64,000 bases of DNA from Flabesymbios commensalis (Eukaryota; Annelida; Polychaeta; Terebellida; Flabelligeridae). A model generated the notes under the pieces. The model ran no database searches. It was not told where the DNA came from and saw only the letters and a program-made list of their open reading frames with translations. Below, one piece after another: positions 1 to 10,190 of this stretch (its first letter is position 1; each line of letters starts with the position of its first letter). Made by a program: the position numbers and the translations under genes. The stretch covers positions 78,568,830-78,632,829 of the forward strand of contig OZ024909.1 of NCBI GenBank assembly GCA_964017125.1, given 5' to 3'.

Positions 1-59
1 TATCTCGCTATAATCATGACTTCAGTTGGCACGAGCCAGAGCACCAGGTCCCTTGATTT

Positions 60-226
60 GATTCCGGCAAATACGATCCTCAGCAAACACGAGGCGCTGA
101 ACAAATGCTGCTGTAATGTTGGGTGACATCAATACTGGTTGAATCCCAGCAAAAACGAGACATTGACTCAATGTTGGGCCAATGTTGGGGCAAAATTGGC
201 CCAATATTGTCGCGTGTTTGCTGGGA
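60..226. repeat. Pal-1 palindromic element, diverged copy
   Basis: The end CCCAGCAAAAACGAGAC (145 on) is mirrored by CGCGTGTTTGCTGGGA (to 226), with AATGTTGGGCCAATGTTGG between. A second partial arm, CAGCAAACACGAGGCG, lies at about 82. Pal-1 is my label for a family of about 100 bp with ends CCCAGCAAACACGAGACGTT and a core GTCGNAGACGGTGGGCC. No coding capacity is seen, so it is probably a MITE. Confidence 0.6.
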
Positions 227-245
227 GTTCTCGTTTGTGACCACA

Positions 246-558
246 GGGCGGGGCCCCTGTTGCAGTGGTTAAAGCTGCCTGCTGGTAAAGTCGAGGATCG
301 CGGGCTCGAACCCCACTTTGGCCTTTAATTTTCAAAAAAACTAAATGTTTCTCCCCGGCTCACTCGTGAACGGCTCACTCGTGAGCCTCCGTGACCAAGA
401 GGTAGCGTGCTCGGGCTCAATCTTCAAATCCTATGTCTGGAGGGCAGTGTCATCTCACTCATCTCACAATACTCAGGAGCTGCTCCTGGCCCAGTTTAGC
501 CTATATGTGAATATATGTGCTATATCTGCCTAAAACCCCATTCATTTCATTTCATTTC
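246..558 (+). mobile_element. tRNA-derived SINE (SINE-T), diverged subfamily
   Basis: The tRNA-like head has an A-box-like GCAGTGGTTAAAGCTGCC and a B-box-like GGGCTCGAACCCC. A second tRNA-like stretch (TGACCAAGAGGTAGCGTGCTC) follows, then the family tail GGCCCAGTTTAGCCTATATG and TTCATTTCATTTCATTTC. The head differs from the main subfamily but resembles the copy at 61084. It reads + and has no coding capacity. Confidence 0.8.
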
Positions 559-728
559 GTGTGTGACTAGTAAGAGAGCTTTACTGATATTCACTTTCCA
601 GTTCATCTACCGAGAGCTTGTCCTCCTATTTATCAACTTCCGGTTCATATACCCGTATCCCCGGTCAATGTAAGCCACACACACGTAAGGATACTCTCTC
701 TATATTTATCAGCTTGATTCGATGTGAT

Positions 729-933
729 TTAAAGGTGATATATCACCCCTTATATGGTATGAATAATTTTGTGACAAATAAATCAAAGTTGCCACAAGAT
801 CTGGGCACAAGTGTTTTCTTATATGGGGTGATTGGCTATCATGTGACCCTCTGAGAGGGTCACATGATAGCCAATCACCCCATATAAGGACATAATTATT
901 CATACCATATAAGGGGTGATAGATCACCTTTAA
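729..933. mobile_element. Pal-3 fold-back element with TTAA ends
   Basis: TTAA-AGGTGATATATCACCCC on the left mirrors GGGGTGATAGATCACCT-TTAA on the right. The centre is an almost perfect palindrome around 852-857 (GACCCTCTGAGAGGGTC). TTAA at both ends fits a piggyBac- or Kolobok-type target duplication. The element is non-autonomous. Confidence 0.75.
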
Positions 934-939
934 ACTCAA

Positions 940-1415
940 CCAGCTTTTCAGCTTATTGAGTTAAATCTTCATGACCACAAACATTACATAGGATCTCCTG
1001 ATAAGAGATCTCATAATTAAATATATGTACGCATAATTATAAATGAATTATTTAAATGCAGCTATTTAACGACCTACAAATAAGAAAATGCAGTACAAGC
1101 AAAAATAATAAAATAAGCAGGTTGGCTGGTAGGACGCTAACAGAAAAAGTAGATTAGAGATTATATAAAAAAAAAAATTCTTGCAAGAGAATTACATGGT
1201 TAAAAGTTAATAAAGAAATAGGCACATATTTATAATTATTAAATATTGAGGCCACCATTCAATCTCCGGGGTGGGGATGGGCTAATTTAATAAATTCTTT
1301 ATTTCAACACGGCTCGGCGGCGCGCTGAAAATTGCTAATTTTATCACGTGTTTATATAGAACAGTTCTTGAACTCATTTTTTTTTTAGAGTCTGTACGAA
1401 ATATTCATTTCGAAA
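940..1415. other. AT-rich spacer, nothing recognised
   Basis: No exon, RNA gene or clear repeat boundary is seen in this AT-rich stretch. Confidence 0.4.
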
Positions 1416-1417
1416 AA

Positions 1418-1828
1418 ATAGTCCCCGCACTGAAACTGAAAAAATACAATATTTCCACTAGCTGTAGACACATAACATAGGTATTCAAATGAAGCAATAC
1501 AAGCTAACTAAGGGGTCTTGTGAAGTTAAAAAGAAATCAAAAATCCGAGAAAAACTCGGATTGGTCAGAAACCCCACCCACCCACTCCCCTATCCATTTT
1601 TTTTTAAAACATTTGGAAACATGAAAACAACACATAAACACAAATAAAACACTAAATTTCCAAAAAATAATTAAATTCCGAGTTGGGGCTTGATCCACCC
1701 ACCCACCCACTTTTTTGTCGGATTTTTGAATTTTTTTAACTTGACAAAATCCCTATGCCATTTATGATGATTTCAAATTGAATAAAATCCTTTGGTCTCC
1801 AAAAATATTTCAGCGGTGTAAGGTTTAA
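1418..1828 (-). mobile_element. Pal-2 element interrupted by Harb-4 (composite)
   Basis: In - orientation: TCCCCGCACTGAAA, CATAACATAGGTATTCAAATG, AGCTAACTAA, then an insertion (1512-1753), then the rest of Pal-2 (CATTTATGATGATTTCAAATT, CCTTTGGTCTCC, ATTTCAGCG). Pal-2 is my label for an element of about 250-390 bp with a GACGTC-rich inverted core and AAGCGCTGAAATATTT ends. Confidence 0.7.
1512..1753 (+). mobile_element. Harb-4 MITE nested in Pal-2
   Basis: Ends GGGGTCTTGTGAAGTTAAAAA and TTTTTAACTTGACAAAATCCC form terminal inverted repeats flanked by TAA/TAT. GGG-initial inverted repeats and a 3-bp TAA/TTA target resemble PIF/Harbinger MITEs. The interior is rich in CACCCACCC and poly-A. It has no ORF. 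Confidence 0.65.
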
Positions 1829-2013
1829 GCAAGGGATCTATATAGCTACTTACGTACCTACAAATAATGGTATGTACAAATGCAGATCAAAGTGAGTAAT
1901 CGTGTCTCCTCATTACATATTTATAGATATTCCCGCCGTTAAATGGTAACGGACCTGACCTAATGACTGACCTTGACCTTATAGACTGCACCAATGCCCT
2001 GGATAAATACAAT

Positions 2014-2121
2014 CACAGCAAACAGGAAATGCTTTACCAATGTCGTATTACCGTTGGCCCAGCGTCGCAGACGGTGGGCCAACGGTAATACAACATTGGT
2101 TGAATACCCCGTGTTTGCTGG
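2014..2121. repeat. Pal-1 palindromic element
   Basis: The inner arms CCGTTGGCCCAGCGTCGCAG and ACGGTGGGCCAACGGTAATA flank the family core. The right end is GTGTTTGCTGGGA. A SINE sits directly beside the right end. Confidence 0.7.
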
Positions 2122-2136
2122 GATTCATCCGCGACC

Positions 2137-2417
2137 CAAAATGAAATGAATCGGGCTTTAGGCCACCTTTGTGCACATATAGGCTATACTGGGCCAGGAG
2201 AACCTCCTGAGGATGGTGAGATGATTGAGATGACACTGTCCTCCAGACACAGGATTCGAAATTCACGCTACCTCTCACGCTCCCTCTCGGTCACGGAGGC
2301 TCCCCACAATACTGACTTTCACACGTGGATGGGGAAGAAACATTTTTTGTTTCTTTCAAATCGCCGAGACCGGGAACCGAACCCCGAGCTCTAACCACTA
2401 CCCTAGGGCCCCCGCCC
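2137..2417 (-). mobile_element. SINE-T, near full length, minus strand, with target duplication
   Basis: Read on the minus strand it runs from GGGCGGGGGCCCTAGGGTAG through a B box (GGTTCGGTTCCCGG) to the TTCATTTCATTTT tail. It is flanked by 12-bp direct repeats TCATCCGCG(A/T)CC at 2125-2136 and 2418-2429, with one mismatch. This is the target duplication of a retroposition event. Confidence 0.9.
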
Positions 2418-2429
2418 TCATCCGCGTCC

Positions 2430-3590
2430 AAGAAAATATGACTGGTTCAACGCTGGTTAAATCGCACCAGCTAAAATACTCAAAATACATTGCCCTGTCA
2501 AATTGTCATTATTGATAATTATTATTATTGTACTTCATTTAAAGTTGATTTAAATGGCAACAAATATCAATATTTTTCTAAATATACAAATATATTTTAA
2601 ATTGAATTATAAGCTGAAAATCTACCAGAAAATATTGTGGACTTATGCGTCATCAAAATAAACAGTATGATATATGTTATAATATGATAAAATAGCCAAT
2701 GGTATAAATACATGTTCAAGTATTACCTTCTATAAAATAATAAAAAATAAATATACATGTTTATAATACTATGCATGATACACATAAGTTTCTCGCACCA
2801 AAGGCTGAGAAAAATAACTGTTATTATTATAAATAGTAGCCAAAAAGACACTCTGGAAAGCGTAGAAAGAAACCAATAGAATAAATACAAGTTGATAAAA
2901 ACAAGAGATAAGAACGATAAGAACAATAAACTTATAAGAACAATATAAAGATAAGAACAATAAAAAGACATAAATGGTATGTAGTATAGCCCATATGACA
3001 TATTTGAATTATACAATAACATGTAATAAAACACACCACTACATTATTTTCTTTGTCTGACAACTACATTGTTGGTCAAGTACAGACCAATTATCATGGT
3101 GGGCCTATCCTATGGTCAGATGTGACCGAGCTGTTGATTATGAGGGATCCTAATTATGGTCGGATGTGTCTTAAGTCAGTTAAAACCCTCGGGACTCTAC
3201 ATTCTTACCTCGGCCCTTTTCAAAACTAAGAATGTAGCGTTCCTCGGACTTTATCCTATACCTAAGGTCCCAGTAGGCCAGGAATAAACCTGAATTATTT
3301 ATCAGATTCTCAGATGTCTACCTTCCCCTACCAGAGAATACGTGATAAGTCAGCCTATATGTGCACAAACGTGGCCTAAAAACCAATTCGTGATATTACG
3401 TGATATTACGTGATAAGTCGATATAACAAAGGTTTTACATACAAAAATAGACTTTTGGATTTCACTAATAAGGAGATGATTTGTTGCCTTTTCGCTCGCG
3501 CAAAATAATATAGAGCTGTTAATTCGTCAGGAAGTGGAAATACACCAGCTAAGTTAAAGATGTAGATGCCAACAGAGAGACACAGCTATG
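2430..3590. other. AT-rich spacer; imperfect hairpin and SINE tail scrap
   Basis: Mostly AT-rich without supported genes. An imperfect inverted repeat lies at about 3185-3255 (CTACATTCTTA against TAAGAATGTAG). A scrap resembling the SINE-T 3' end (CAGCCTATATGTGCACAAAC) lies near 3350-3375. TGATATTACG is repeated near 3390. Confidence 0.4.
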
Positions 3591-3593
3591 GGG

Positions 3594-3712
3594 CCGTATT
3601 CTCGTACAGGTTACGATATATGGTAGGCTTCGGATTGGTCGAGATGGTCATCTCGAGCAATCCGAAGCCTGCGATATATCGTAACTTGTACGATAATACG
3701 GGCCCTGGTGTG
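3594..3712. mobile_element. Fold-7 palindromic element
   Basis: The arm GGCCGTATTCTCGTACAGGT is mirrored by ACTTGTACGATAATACGGGCC. The arms meet at GAGATGG/TCATCTCGA, so almost the whole of about 115 bp forms one hairpin. A second copy lies at 54480. Confidence 0.75.
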
Positions 3713-4157
3713 AGTGGGTTATAAAATATGGTAATATACAGTGGTCAACAGGTGACACCAACTTTAACTGCTAAACCGTTTATGAACGTTCAAAAAACAT
3801 TTATGAAAGTTATGAAAGCAAGTATACGCTTGAAAACATTTATGTAAGTACTATTGAAAACAGAACTATGTATAGAATTAAGTAATATCACATAACCCTA
3901 CATAATCTATAGCTATATACTGTCAGCGTAACGACTCGAAAGGGTTTTATTTCTGGGATATTTCATTGGCTTCGTTGGCAGGAAATGATTGCAGAAGCAA
4001 AAGTAAATGTCGATCTAACAGGCCAGATTTCCTGGTAAGATATGGCGTCTGCAGCCTCCACTCCAACCTCAGGTTATCAGCAGAAAAACGTGTTGTGACT
4101 CACTGTTTACACAACTGACAATGAAATACAGCATGCTCCTGCTAGCAAGAGGATTTA

Positions 4158-4257
4158 ACCCGGTGCTGGAACAATGTTGGCGCAATGTGGGTTCAGCGTC
4201 GTAGACGGTGGACCAACATTAAACCAACATTGAGGCAACTCCTCGTGTTTGCTGGGC
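4158..4257. repeat. Pal-1 palindromic element
   Basis: CAATGTTGG, core CAGCGTCGTAGACGGTGG, ACCAACATTAAACCAACATTG, and end CTCGTGTTTGCTGGGC. It abuts the Hp-12 hairpin cluster. Confidence 0.7.
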
Positions 4258-4690
4258 AGGCAAACACAAACAGCAGTAACTGCTCACTTTTCAAGTAAGC
4301 AGTTACTGCTGTTTGTCGTTGCGCGGTGGTCGGTATGCCAGTACTCGATGGCAGAAGAGAATCCTGCAGCTCAAAGACAAACATCAGTAACTGCTTACTT
4401 TTCAAGTAAGCAGTTACTGCTGTTTGTCTTTGTATGGGTTGCAAAGACAAACAGCAGTAACTGCCTATTTTTCAAGTGAGCAGTTACTGTTGTCTTATGA
4501 GTGACACAATCAAAACAGCAGTAACTGCTTACTTGGAAAGTGAGCAGTTACTGCTGTTTGCCTTTGTATAGGTTTCAAAGACAAACAGCAATAACTGCTT
4601 AATTAAAAAGTGGGCAGTTACTGCTGTTCACTCCTGTATTGACCTCAAATACAAATGTGAACCAGTTACTGCTGTTTGGTTGTGAGTTGA
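4258..4690. repeat. Hp-12 hairpin cluster (six tandem short palindromes)
   Basis: Successive hairpins are built from CAAACAGCAGTAACTGCTTAC and its complement GTAAGCAGTTACTGCTGTTTG around a spacer such as TTTTCAA. Hairpins start near 4260, 4375, 4442, 4514, 4578 and 4640. Arms are about 20-27 bp and nearly perfect, decaying in the last unit. No protein is encoded. Confidence 0.75.
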
Positions 4691-4774
4691 GGATCTTCAT
4701 ATAGAGGGCACACAGTGCAGCCCAACAGACACAGGATGCTGCGCTAGTACTGGTTTATGTGATCCGACCTTCAC

Positions 4775-4988
4775 CTGTTTACAGCGGTGAAATAAGTTAT
4801 ATAAACCATGGAGACCAAAGGATGTTTTCAATTAAAAATCATCATACATGACTTATCTAGCTCTTTCCGCTTCATTTGAATACTAATATATGTTATTGGT
4901 CAACGACCAATTCATATTTTTTATCATTTCAATGATGTGAGGGGTCGACTTTAAACTATGGATGGTCCCCGCACTAAAAGTGTTAGGC
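4775..4988 (+). mobile_element. Pal-2 element, diverged
   Basis: Order is AGCGGTGAAATAAG, AACCATGGAGACCAAAGG, AAATCATCATACATG, CTCTTTCCGCTTCATTTGAA, then GGTCGACTTTAAAC and GGTCCCCGCACTAAAAG. The central GACGTC palindrome has decayed. Confidence 0.65.
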
Positions 4989-5330
4989 GTAAAATACTCG
5001 AACATTAAAAATATCAAACGCACTATTTTCAAAACTTACCAACGCGAACACGAACGAGAGCAGTTTCAATCTGGTTAATTTTTCAGCGTTTTGCTTGAGA
5101 AATGCAGGAATATAAACGTCTCATTTCGCGTGTATTCGCGTGCTGTCGTTGCCAGCGTCTTCTCTCGGTTTCTCGTTGGTCTGTTTAGTATTTTAATGTT
5201 GCAACACTGGCCCAACAATAATATAACTTTGGCTAAGGGTATCGCGTTTGCTGGAGATGCTTCTCATAGTTTTATTGCTCCAGTTATCTCTCTGGTTATT
5301 TCGTCCAGATTTCGACTTTTCGTCTTTGTT

Positions 5331-5455
5331 TTTGCAAAATCAAACAGCAGTAACTGTAGAGTGCTTAAGTAAGCAGTTACTCTTATTTGCCTTTGCCGTC
5401 TATGTGATACAAAGGCAAATCGCAATTGCTGACCATGTTTTGTAGTAAACAGTTT
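5331..5455. repeat. Hp-12 hairpins, degraded
   Basis: CAAACAGCAGTAACTG faces AAGCAGTTACTCTTATTTGCC, followed by a weaker pair around AAAGGCAAATCGCAATTGCTG. Confidence 0.55.
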
Positions 5456-5715
5456 ACGTCAAGGAGAAATAACGAAATTCAATAAATTCGTAGATCCGAA
5501 TGTACGAGGCGCGAAGCGCCGAGTATATTTGGATCTAAGAATCTATTGTAGTTGAGTTCTTTCTTCGACTTAAAATACACAGAATATGTGCAGATGTTCC
5601 AAAATTTTCTTTTGAAACCCTCACATGAAATATTAGACATGCAGTTTCATGGTTAAACACGTATATTGTGCCCGAGTAGATTCGTAGATCCGAATCTACT
5701 GTTTTAACAATAGAC
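5456..5715 (-). repeat. Dispersed repeat 13 with GTAGATTCG palindromes
   Basis: Blocks ACGTCAAGGAGAAATAACGA, GTTGAGTTCTTTCTTCGACTT and GAGTAGATTCGTAGATCC recur in reverse order at 30848-31082, defining a family of about 240-260 bp. A hairpin GAGGCGCGAAGCGCCGAG lies at about 5507. Confidence 0.5.
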
Positions 5716-6316
5716 TGACGTCACGAGTGTATTTTAATTATAGTAAGCAGCTACTGCCGTTTGTCTTTGCCGTCCATATGATACAAATAAAATCGTAGTG
5801 CTTATATACTCAATCGTGAAGCAAATTAACAGTTTACTTCATAAGATACATTGCAGGTACAAATACAAATTCAGCTGCTGACTGTATTTGCAATACATGC
5901 TGCTAATTTACATATGACATCTGTATTTTTGTTATTCATCAATTGATAAAATCGTTATAAGGATCATTGAGAATAATATATATAGGTGAAATAATTTGAA
6001 TTCTTAGATCAAAATATTTTGGAAAAATCAATATCATATATAACAGTTATCTTCTGAGGTTACAATTCATGCTCAACCGTTCACTCCTTAATAAGTGGTT
6101 GTGTCTACCCTTTTCAATTTCTAAGTAAGTGTATGCTTTCCAAGTGAGCAGTTAATGCTGTTCGCCTCTGTGCTACATAGATCTATACAGGGCACACAGT
6201 GCATGAGCTTCGTGTAGTTTTATTTCTGCTGTTTATTACCACCTTAGTCTGGACTAAGAATCATAGTCTGGATTAAAGATCATGTGGTCCTTAACTCACT
6301 TAACCCGCTTAACACC

Positions 6317-6424
6317 TGCCCAATAAACACAACATGTTCAAACAATGTTGGTTCAATGACGGCAAGCCGTCTACGATAGGGGGCCAACATTAAACCAGCA
6401 TTTTTTCCGCTTTTTGTTTGCTCG
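6317..6424. repeat. Pal-1 palindromic element, degraded
   Basis: CAATGTTGGTTCAATGACGG, core AGCCGTCTACGA, GGGGGCCAACATTAAACCAG, and end TTTTTGTTTGCTCG. Confidence 0.5.
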
Positions 6425-6466
6425 CCTATGTTTACTCGTCTAGGCCACACGCCAAATGTGGCCTAC

Positions 6467-6985
6467 CTGACATTATTATCACGTTACGACATTATTATCA
6501 AGTTACAAAATCATTATCACGATACGACATTATTATCACGTTACGACATTATTATCACGTTACAAAATTATTATCACGATGCGACATTATTATCACGTTA
6601 CGACATTATTATCACGTTACAAAATTATTATCACGATACGACATTATTATCATGTTACGACATTATTATCACGATACGACATTATTATCATGTTACGACA
6701 TTATTATCATGTTACGACATTATTATCACGTTACCACAATATTATCACGTTACGACATTATTATCACGCTACGACACTATTATCACGTTACGACATTATA
6801 ATCACGTTACGACATTATTATCACGTTACGACATTATTATCACGCTACGACATTATTATCATGTTACGACATTATTATCACGATATGACATTATTATCTC
6901 GTTACAACAATTTTATCACGTTACGACATTATTATCACGTTGCGACATTATTATCACGCTACGACATTTTTATCTCGTTACTGGT
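6467..6985 (+). repeat. 19-bp minisatellite (CATTATTATCACGTTACGA)n
   Basis: About 27 head-to-tail units of 19 bp with single-base variants (CACGATACGA, CATGTTACGA, AAAATTATTATC). Since 19 is not a multiple of three, the open frames running through it are repeat artefacts. The sequence leaves the array at about 6985 into CGTGTTTGCTGGGCCC, a Pal-1-like end. Confidence 0.9.
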
Positions 6986-7107
6986 ATCGTGTTTGCTGGG
7001 CCCATTGTCATGCGCTCCACAAAATTGTGTCATAGACTTAAGTATAATGTGAATGAGATTTCCCTGATTTTATAAAATATCCTATATATATATGTATATG
7101 ATTGTAT

Positions 7108-7352
7108 TAACGCTTACAACACTTTGATAGCTTGTGAAGCCATGGAAACCAAAGAGGTTTTTTTCAATTTGAAATCATCATAAGTGTTTCGTCAGTTCTT
7201 TCTGATTCTTTGAATACTTTTGTTATGGGTCTATGACCATTAAAAATATGTCAATTACTTCAGTGCGAGGACCGTCTTTATACGTCAATATCTGACGTCC
7301 ACAAACGTCAGATATTGACGTATAAAACGGTCACCGCGCTGAAAGGGTTTTT
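7108..7352 (+). mobile_element. Pal-2 element
   Basis: CCATGGAAACCAAAGAGG, TTTGAAATCATCATAAGTG, GGGTCTATGACCATTAAAAA, CAGTGCGAGGACCGTC, then a GACGTC-type palindrome TACGTCAATATCTGACGTC/CAAACGTCAGATATTGACG, and CGCTGAAAGGG at the right end. Confidence 0.75.
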
Positions 7353-7492
7353 TAATATATAAGTATGATATATCTATGGAATTTAGGAAACCTAGATATG
7401 ATGTGTCTATCATTCAAAAGATTCCATGTGGTAGATATGTGCGACAAGTTCAGTATTTTTTCTTTATTTGTATTTACTTTTTTTACAGCTAA

Positions 7493-7877
7493 ACAGTCTG
7501 TTTCACCAAATCCTAGGAGTAGCCTTTTTCAATTTTCTCAGTCGCTATTCAAAATTTTGTTGTGAGATTTGTCGTGGGTCATTTTTTCATCTTCCCCCAA
7601 CATCGCTGAAAATTTTGTTGTGTATTTTGTGAGTTACACAATTTGGCATGTAGTAAAATAATGTTTGGCGGTAATGGTGAAATGAGAGATATCATTTTTG
7701 AAAATTTATTACATGGTAAATGGTCTAACTTCGACAATACACAAAAAAAAACCAAAAAATTTTCACGAATGTTGGGAGAAGATGAAAAAATGATCCAATA
7801 AAAAATGGTTAGAAAATGTTAAACAGCGACCAAGCAAATTGAAAAAAGGCTACTCCCAGGATCTAGTGAAACAGACT
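7493..7877. mobile_element. Fold-back element of about 385 bp (family of its own)
   Basis: The left arm (ACAGTCTGTTTCACCAAATC, AGGAGTAGCCTTTTTCAATT, TCATTTTTTCATCTTCCC) is mirrored by the right arm (GAAGATGAAAAAATGATCC, CAAATTGAAAAAAGGCTAC, GTGAAACAGACTGT). Arms are about 110 bp and imperfect. No ORF. Confidence 0.7.
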
Positions 7878-8300
7878 GTATGCAATGGGCCAGCGTACAT
7901 TATTACCGTGAAGTTCTAAGATGCCCCAGGGCATAAGGTCCAGGTTTCGCGGATGACGCCCTGTAGCTAATCTGGAAAAGGTGGATAGTACATCCAGAGA
8001 AACCATTTGCACAATGCTGTTCCAATGCTGGCCCAGCATTGATACAGCATTGTGCCAACGTGTTGTACACCTGATCAGAGACACTTCTCTGGATTACAGG
8101 GAGAATGTCTCTGGCGCGTGGCATTCTGGGTATACACGTTGTGTGAAACCTATGCAAATTCTAAACCAGTTTCAGGACAACTATCGGTCTATACACGATT
8201 TTTTATGTTTAAAATATAAAAAAGCAATTTCAAATGTTTATGTTTAAATAAAGAAACAAAGAAACAAAGAAACAAAAAAAGAATGAAAGAAAGAAAGAGA

Positions 8301-8503
8301 AAACAAACAAACAAACAAACAAACAAACAAACAAACAAACAAACAAACAAACAAACAAACAAACAAACAAACAAACAAACAAACAAACAAACAAACAAAC
8401 AAACAAACAAACAAACAAACAAACAAACAAACAAACAAACAAACAAACAAACAAACAAACAAACAAACAAACAAACAAACAAACAAACAAACAAACAAAC
8501 AAA
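8301..8503 (+). repeat. (CAAA)n microsatellite
   Basis: About 50 uninterrupted tetranucleotide units, preceded by AAAGAAACAAAGAAAC. The long Cys-Leu-Phe-Val or Lys-Gln-Thr-Asn frames across it are artefacts. Confidence 0.97.
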
Positions 8504-8519
8504 TAATTATATAAATAAA

Positions 8520-8800
8520 TAAATACATACATTGAATAAAGGAATGAATGTATCGGTGAATGAATCGGTGAATAAATGTATAAATATATAAATATCTGAA
8601 TGTATGAAGATTTGAATGTATAAATAAATGGATGAATGAATGAATGAATGAATGAATGAATGAATGAATGAATGAATGAATGACCTAACTAACAAGTGCA
8701 CCAGGCAATACGTGAGAGAGTGAATAAATAAATGAATGAGTAAATAAATGAAGAAATGAACTAAATAATGAAAAAAAATGAATAAAAAATGAAAATAGAG
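8520..8800 (+). repeat. Degenerate (TGAA)n/(AAAT)n tract
   Basis: GAATGAATGAATGAATG is uninterrupted at about 8632-8682 and decays into AATAAATGAATGAG-type variants on both sides. Confidence 0.85.
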
Positions 8801-9085
8801 GGAATTATACAACTTTGGGAATCCAATTTATTAAAATTTTAGCTATTTTCTAATATGTTACATTTTATTTTTATATGAAACTAAAGACGACGACAAATTT
8901 ACATACCAATCATTTATGCTGGTATTTTACAACAATTCTAAGAAAAATTTCTGGAATGCGAATATATACGTATTCTCGTCTATTTGAAGATGTGACTTTC
9001 ATTTTTATGTCACCCGCATGAAACATTTAGCTTACTATCGCAGCAGACAGATGATATTGAGACGAGGTTTCCAGAGGGAGAGATG

Positions 9086-9183
9086 GCCAGGAAACACGAT
9101 ATGTTAATACAATGTTCTTTCAATGTTGGGTCAACGTCTAAAACGGTGGTCCACCATTGAAACAACATTAAATTTATGTTTTT
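9086..9183. repeat. Pal-1 palindromic element, degraded
   Basis: CAATGTTCTTTCAATGTTGG, core CAACGTCTAAAACGGTGG, CCACCATTGAAACAACATT. A half copy (TTGTTTCAATGTTGGGGCC) lies at about 9236-9280. Confidence 0.5.
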
Positions 9184-9485
9184 TTGAGAGGCCAGATTTT
9201 GACGTTTCCGCAACACACGCGGCATGGACGCACTGTTGTTTCAATGTTGGGGCCGCGTGGCAACATTAAAACAACATTGCTTTGATGTGTTGTAATAGGT
9301 CAGGGCTTTTCATACTCTATGACGCTGAAGCCCCGGTGTTATTTGACCTCTGGTAGGAAAACATCCCTATCTTAATGGACCGCAGCCCTCCAGCTATGTC
9401 TGGGGATGGACCAGTCCTCAATTTGCACCCAAACCAGCACCCTCTCAGCTCCAAAGCAGGCTTATCATTCTACCGATTTGTTTGT

Positions 9486-9737
9486 TTAACCCTTTAAACC
9501 CTCACGACGCATTGAAGCATCATTCTACATCACTGAAAACAGACTTAATTTTCCTACAACTAAGGGTTTTATGATTAAAATTCCCTTGAAACTTTTTTAC
9601 CAATACATGGTAATTTTCTTTAATTTTTCACCCACTCCAAGTCATATTCATGCACTACAAGTCGAGAATTGCGGCAGCAATTCGCGGCTTGTAGTGGATG
9701 AAGATGACAATGGTTAATTCAGGCTCGAAAGGGTTAA
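9486..9737 (+). mobile_element. Pal-5 element with TTAA ends
   Basis: TTAACCCTTTAAACCCTCACG on the left and CAGGCTCGAAAGGGTTAA on the right. The interior has an AAGTCGAGAATTGCGGCAGC/AATTCGCGGCTTGTAGTGG palindrome. TTAA at both ends suggests a TTAA-targeting (piggyBac-like) non-autonomous element. Further copies lie at 15907 and 25024. Confidence 0.75.
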
Positions 9738-9904
9738 AACTGACCATTTTCATATCATAAAATCTGCAGATAACTTATTTTTTTGTTATTTCCAGGGATT
9801 TTTTTTACAATATCTTACTATCGCTGTTTTCTCTTTCCGTGACCAATAGACCTATATTTGACATTAATAATAAATATCTTGTGTTGATTTAAATTTATTC
9901 AACT

Positions 9905-10095
9905 ATAGTCGGTTTCACATTAACCGTTGTGAATGATTTTCGCAGATTTCTCCACCGATTCTCAACCAATTGCCATGAAATTTTACAAGCTTTTAGCTTC
10001 GACTCAGAATTGCATTACATGTCAAATAGTCTGACTTCTATACTACTTAACAAAACTTCCTATTATAGAGGAAAATCTTAATATCGACCTAAATT
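9905..10095 (+). repeat. Pal-10 element, partial
   Basis: ACTATAGTCGGTTTCACATT, CGTTGTGAATGATTTTCGC, CTCAACCAATTGCCATGAAA and ACATGTCAAATAGTCTGACT match the left and middle parts of the fuller copy at 42190-42606. Confidence 0.55.
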
Positions 10096-10190
10096 TTCAG
10101 AGCGAGCGCTTTATTTCAGTGACATCAATATACTGATGTCGCGAGCTATCATGTTAAAAAAAACATAGTATATTATAATGAGAGTAAATG

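Noticed and set aside
246-310. A tRNA gene at the head of the SINE copies.
   Set aside because: A and B boxes are present, but a cloverleaf with a matched acceptor stem is not, and the heads are always joined to the SINE body.
2723-3034. 103-codon hydrophobic minus-strand frame resembling a membrane protein.
   Set aside because: AT-rich sequence gives Tyr/Phe/Leu/Ile-rich chance frames. No supporting motif.
6467-6985. CRISPR-like regular 19-bp spacing.
   Set aside because: The units are contiguous with no unique spacers, in an animal genome. It is a minisatellite.
8189-8532. Long Cys-Leu-Phe-Val and Lys-Gln-Thr-Asn reading frames.
   Set aside because: These are six-frame translations of the (CAAA)n tract.
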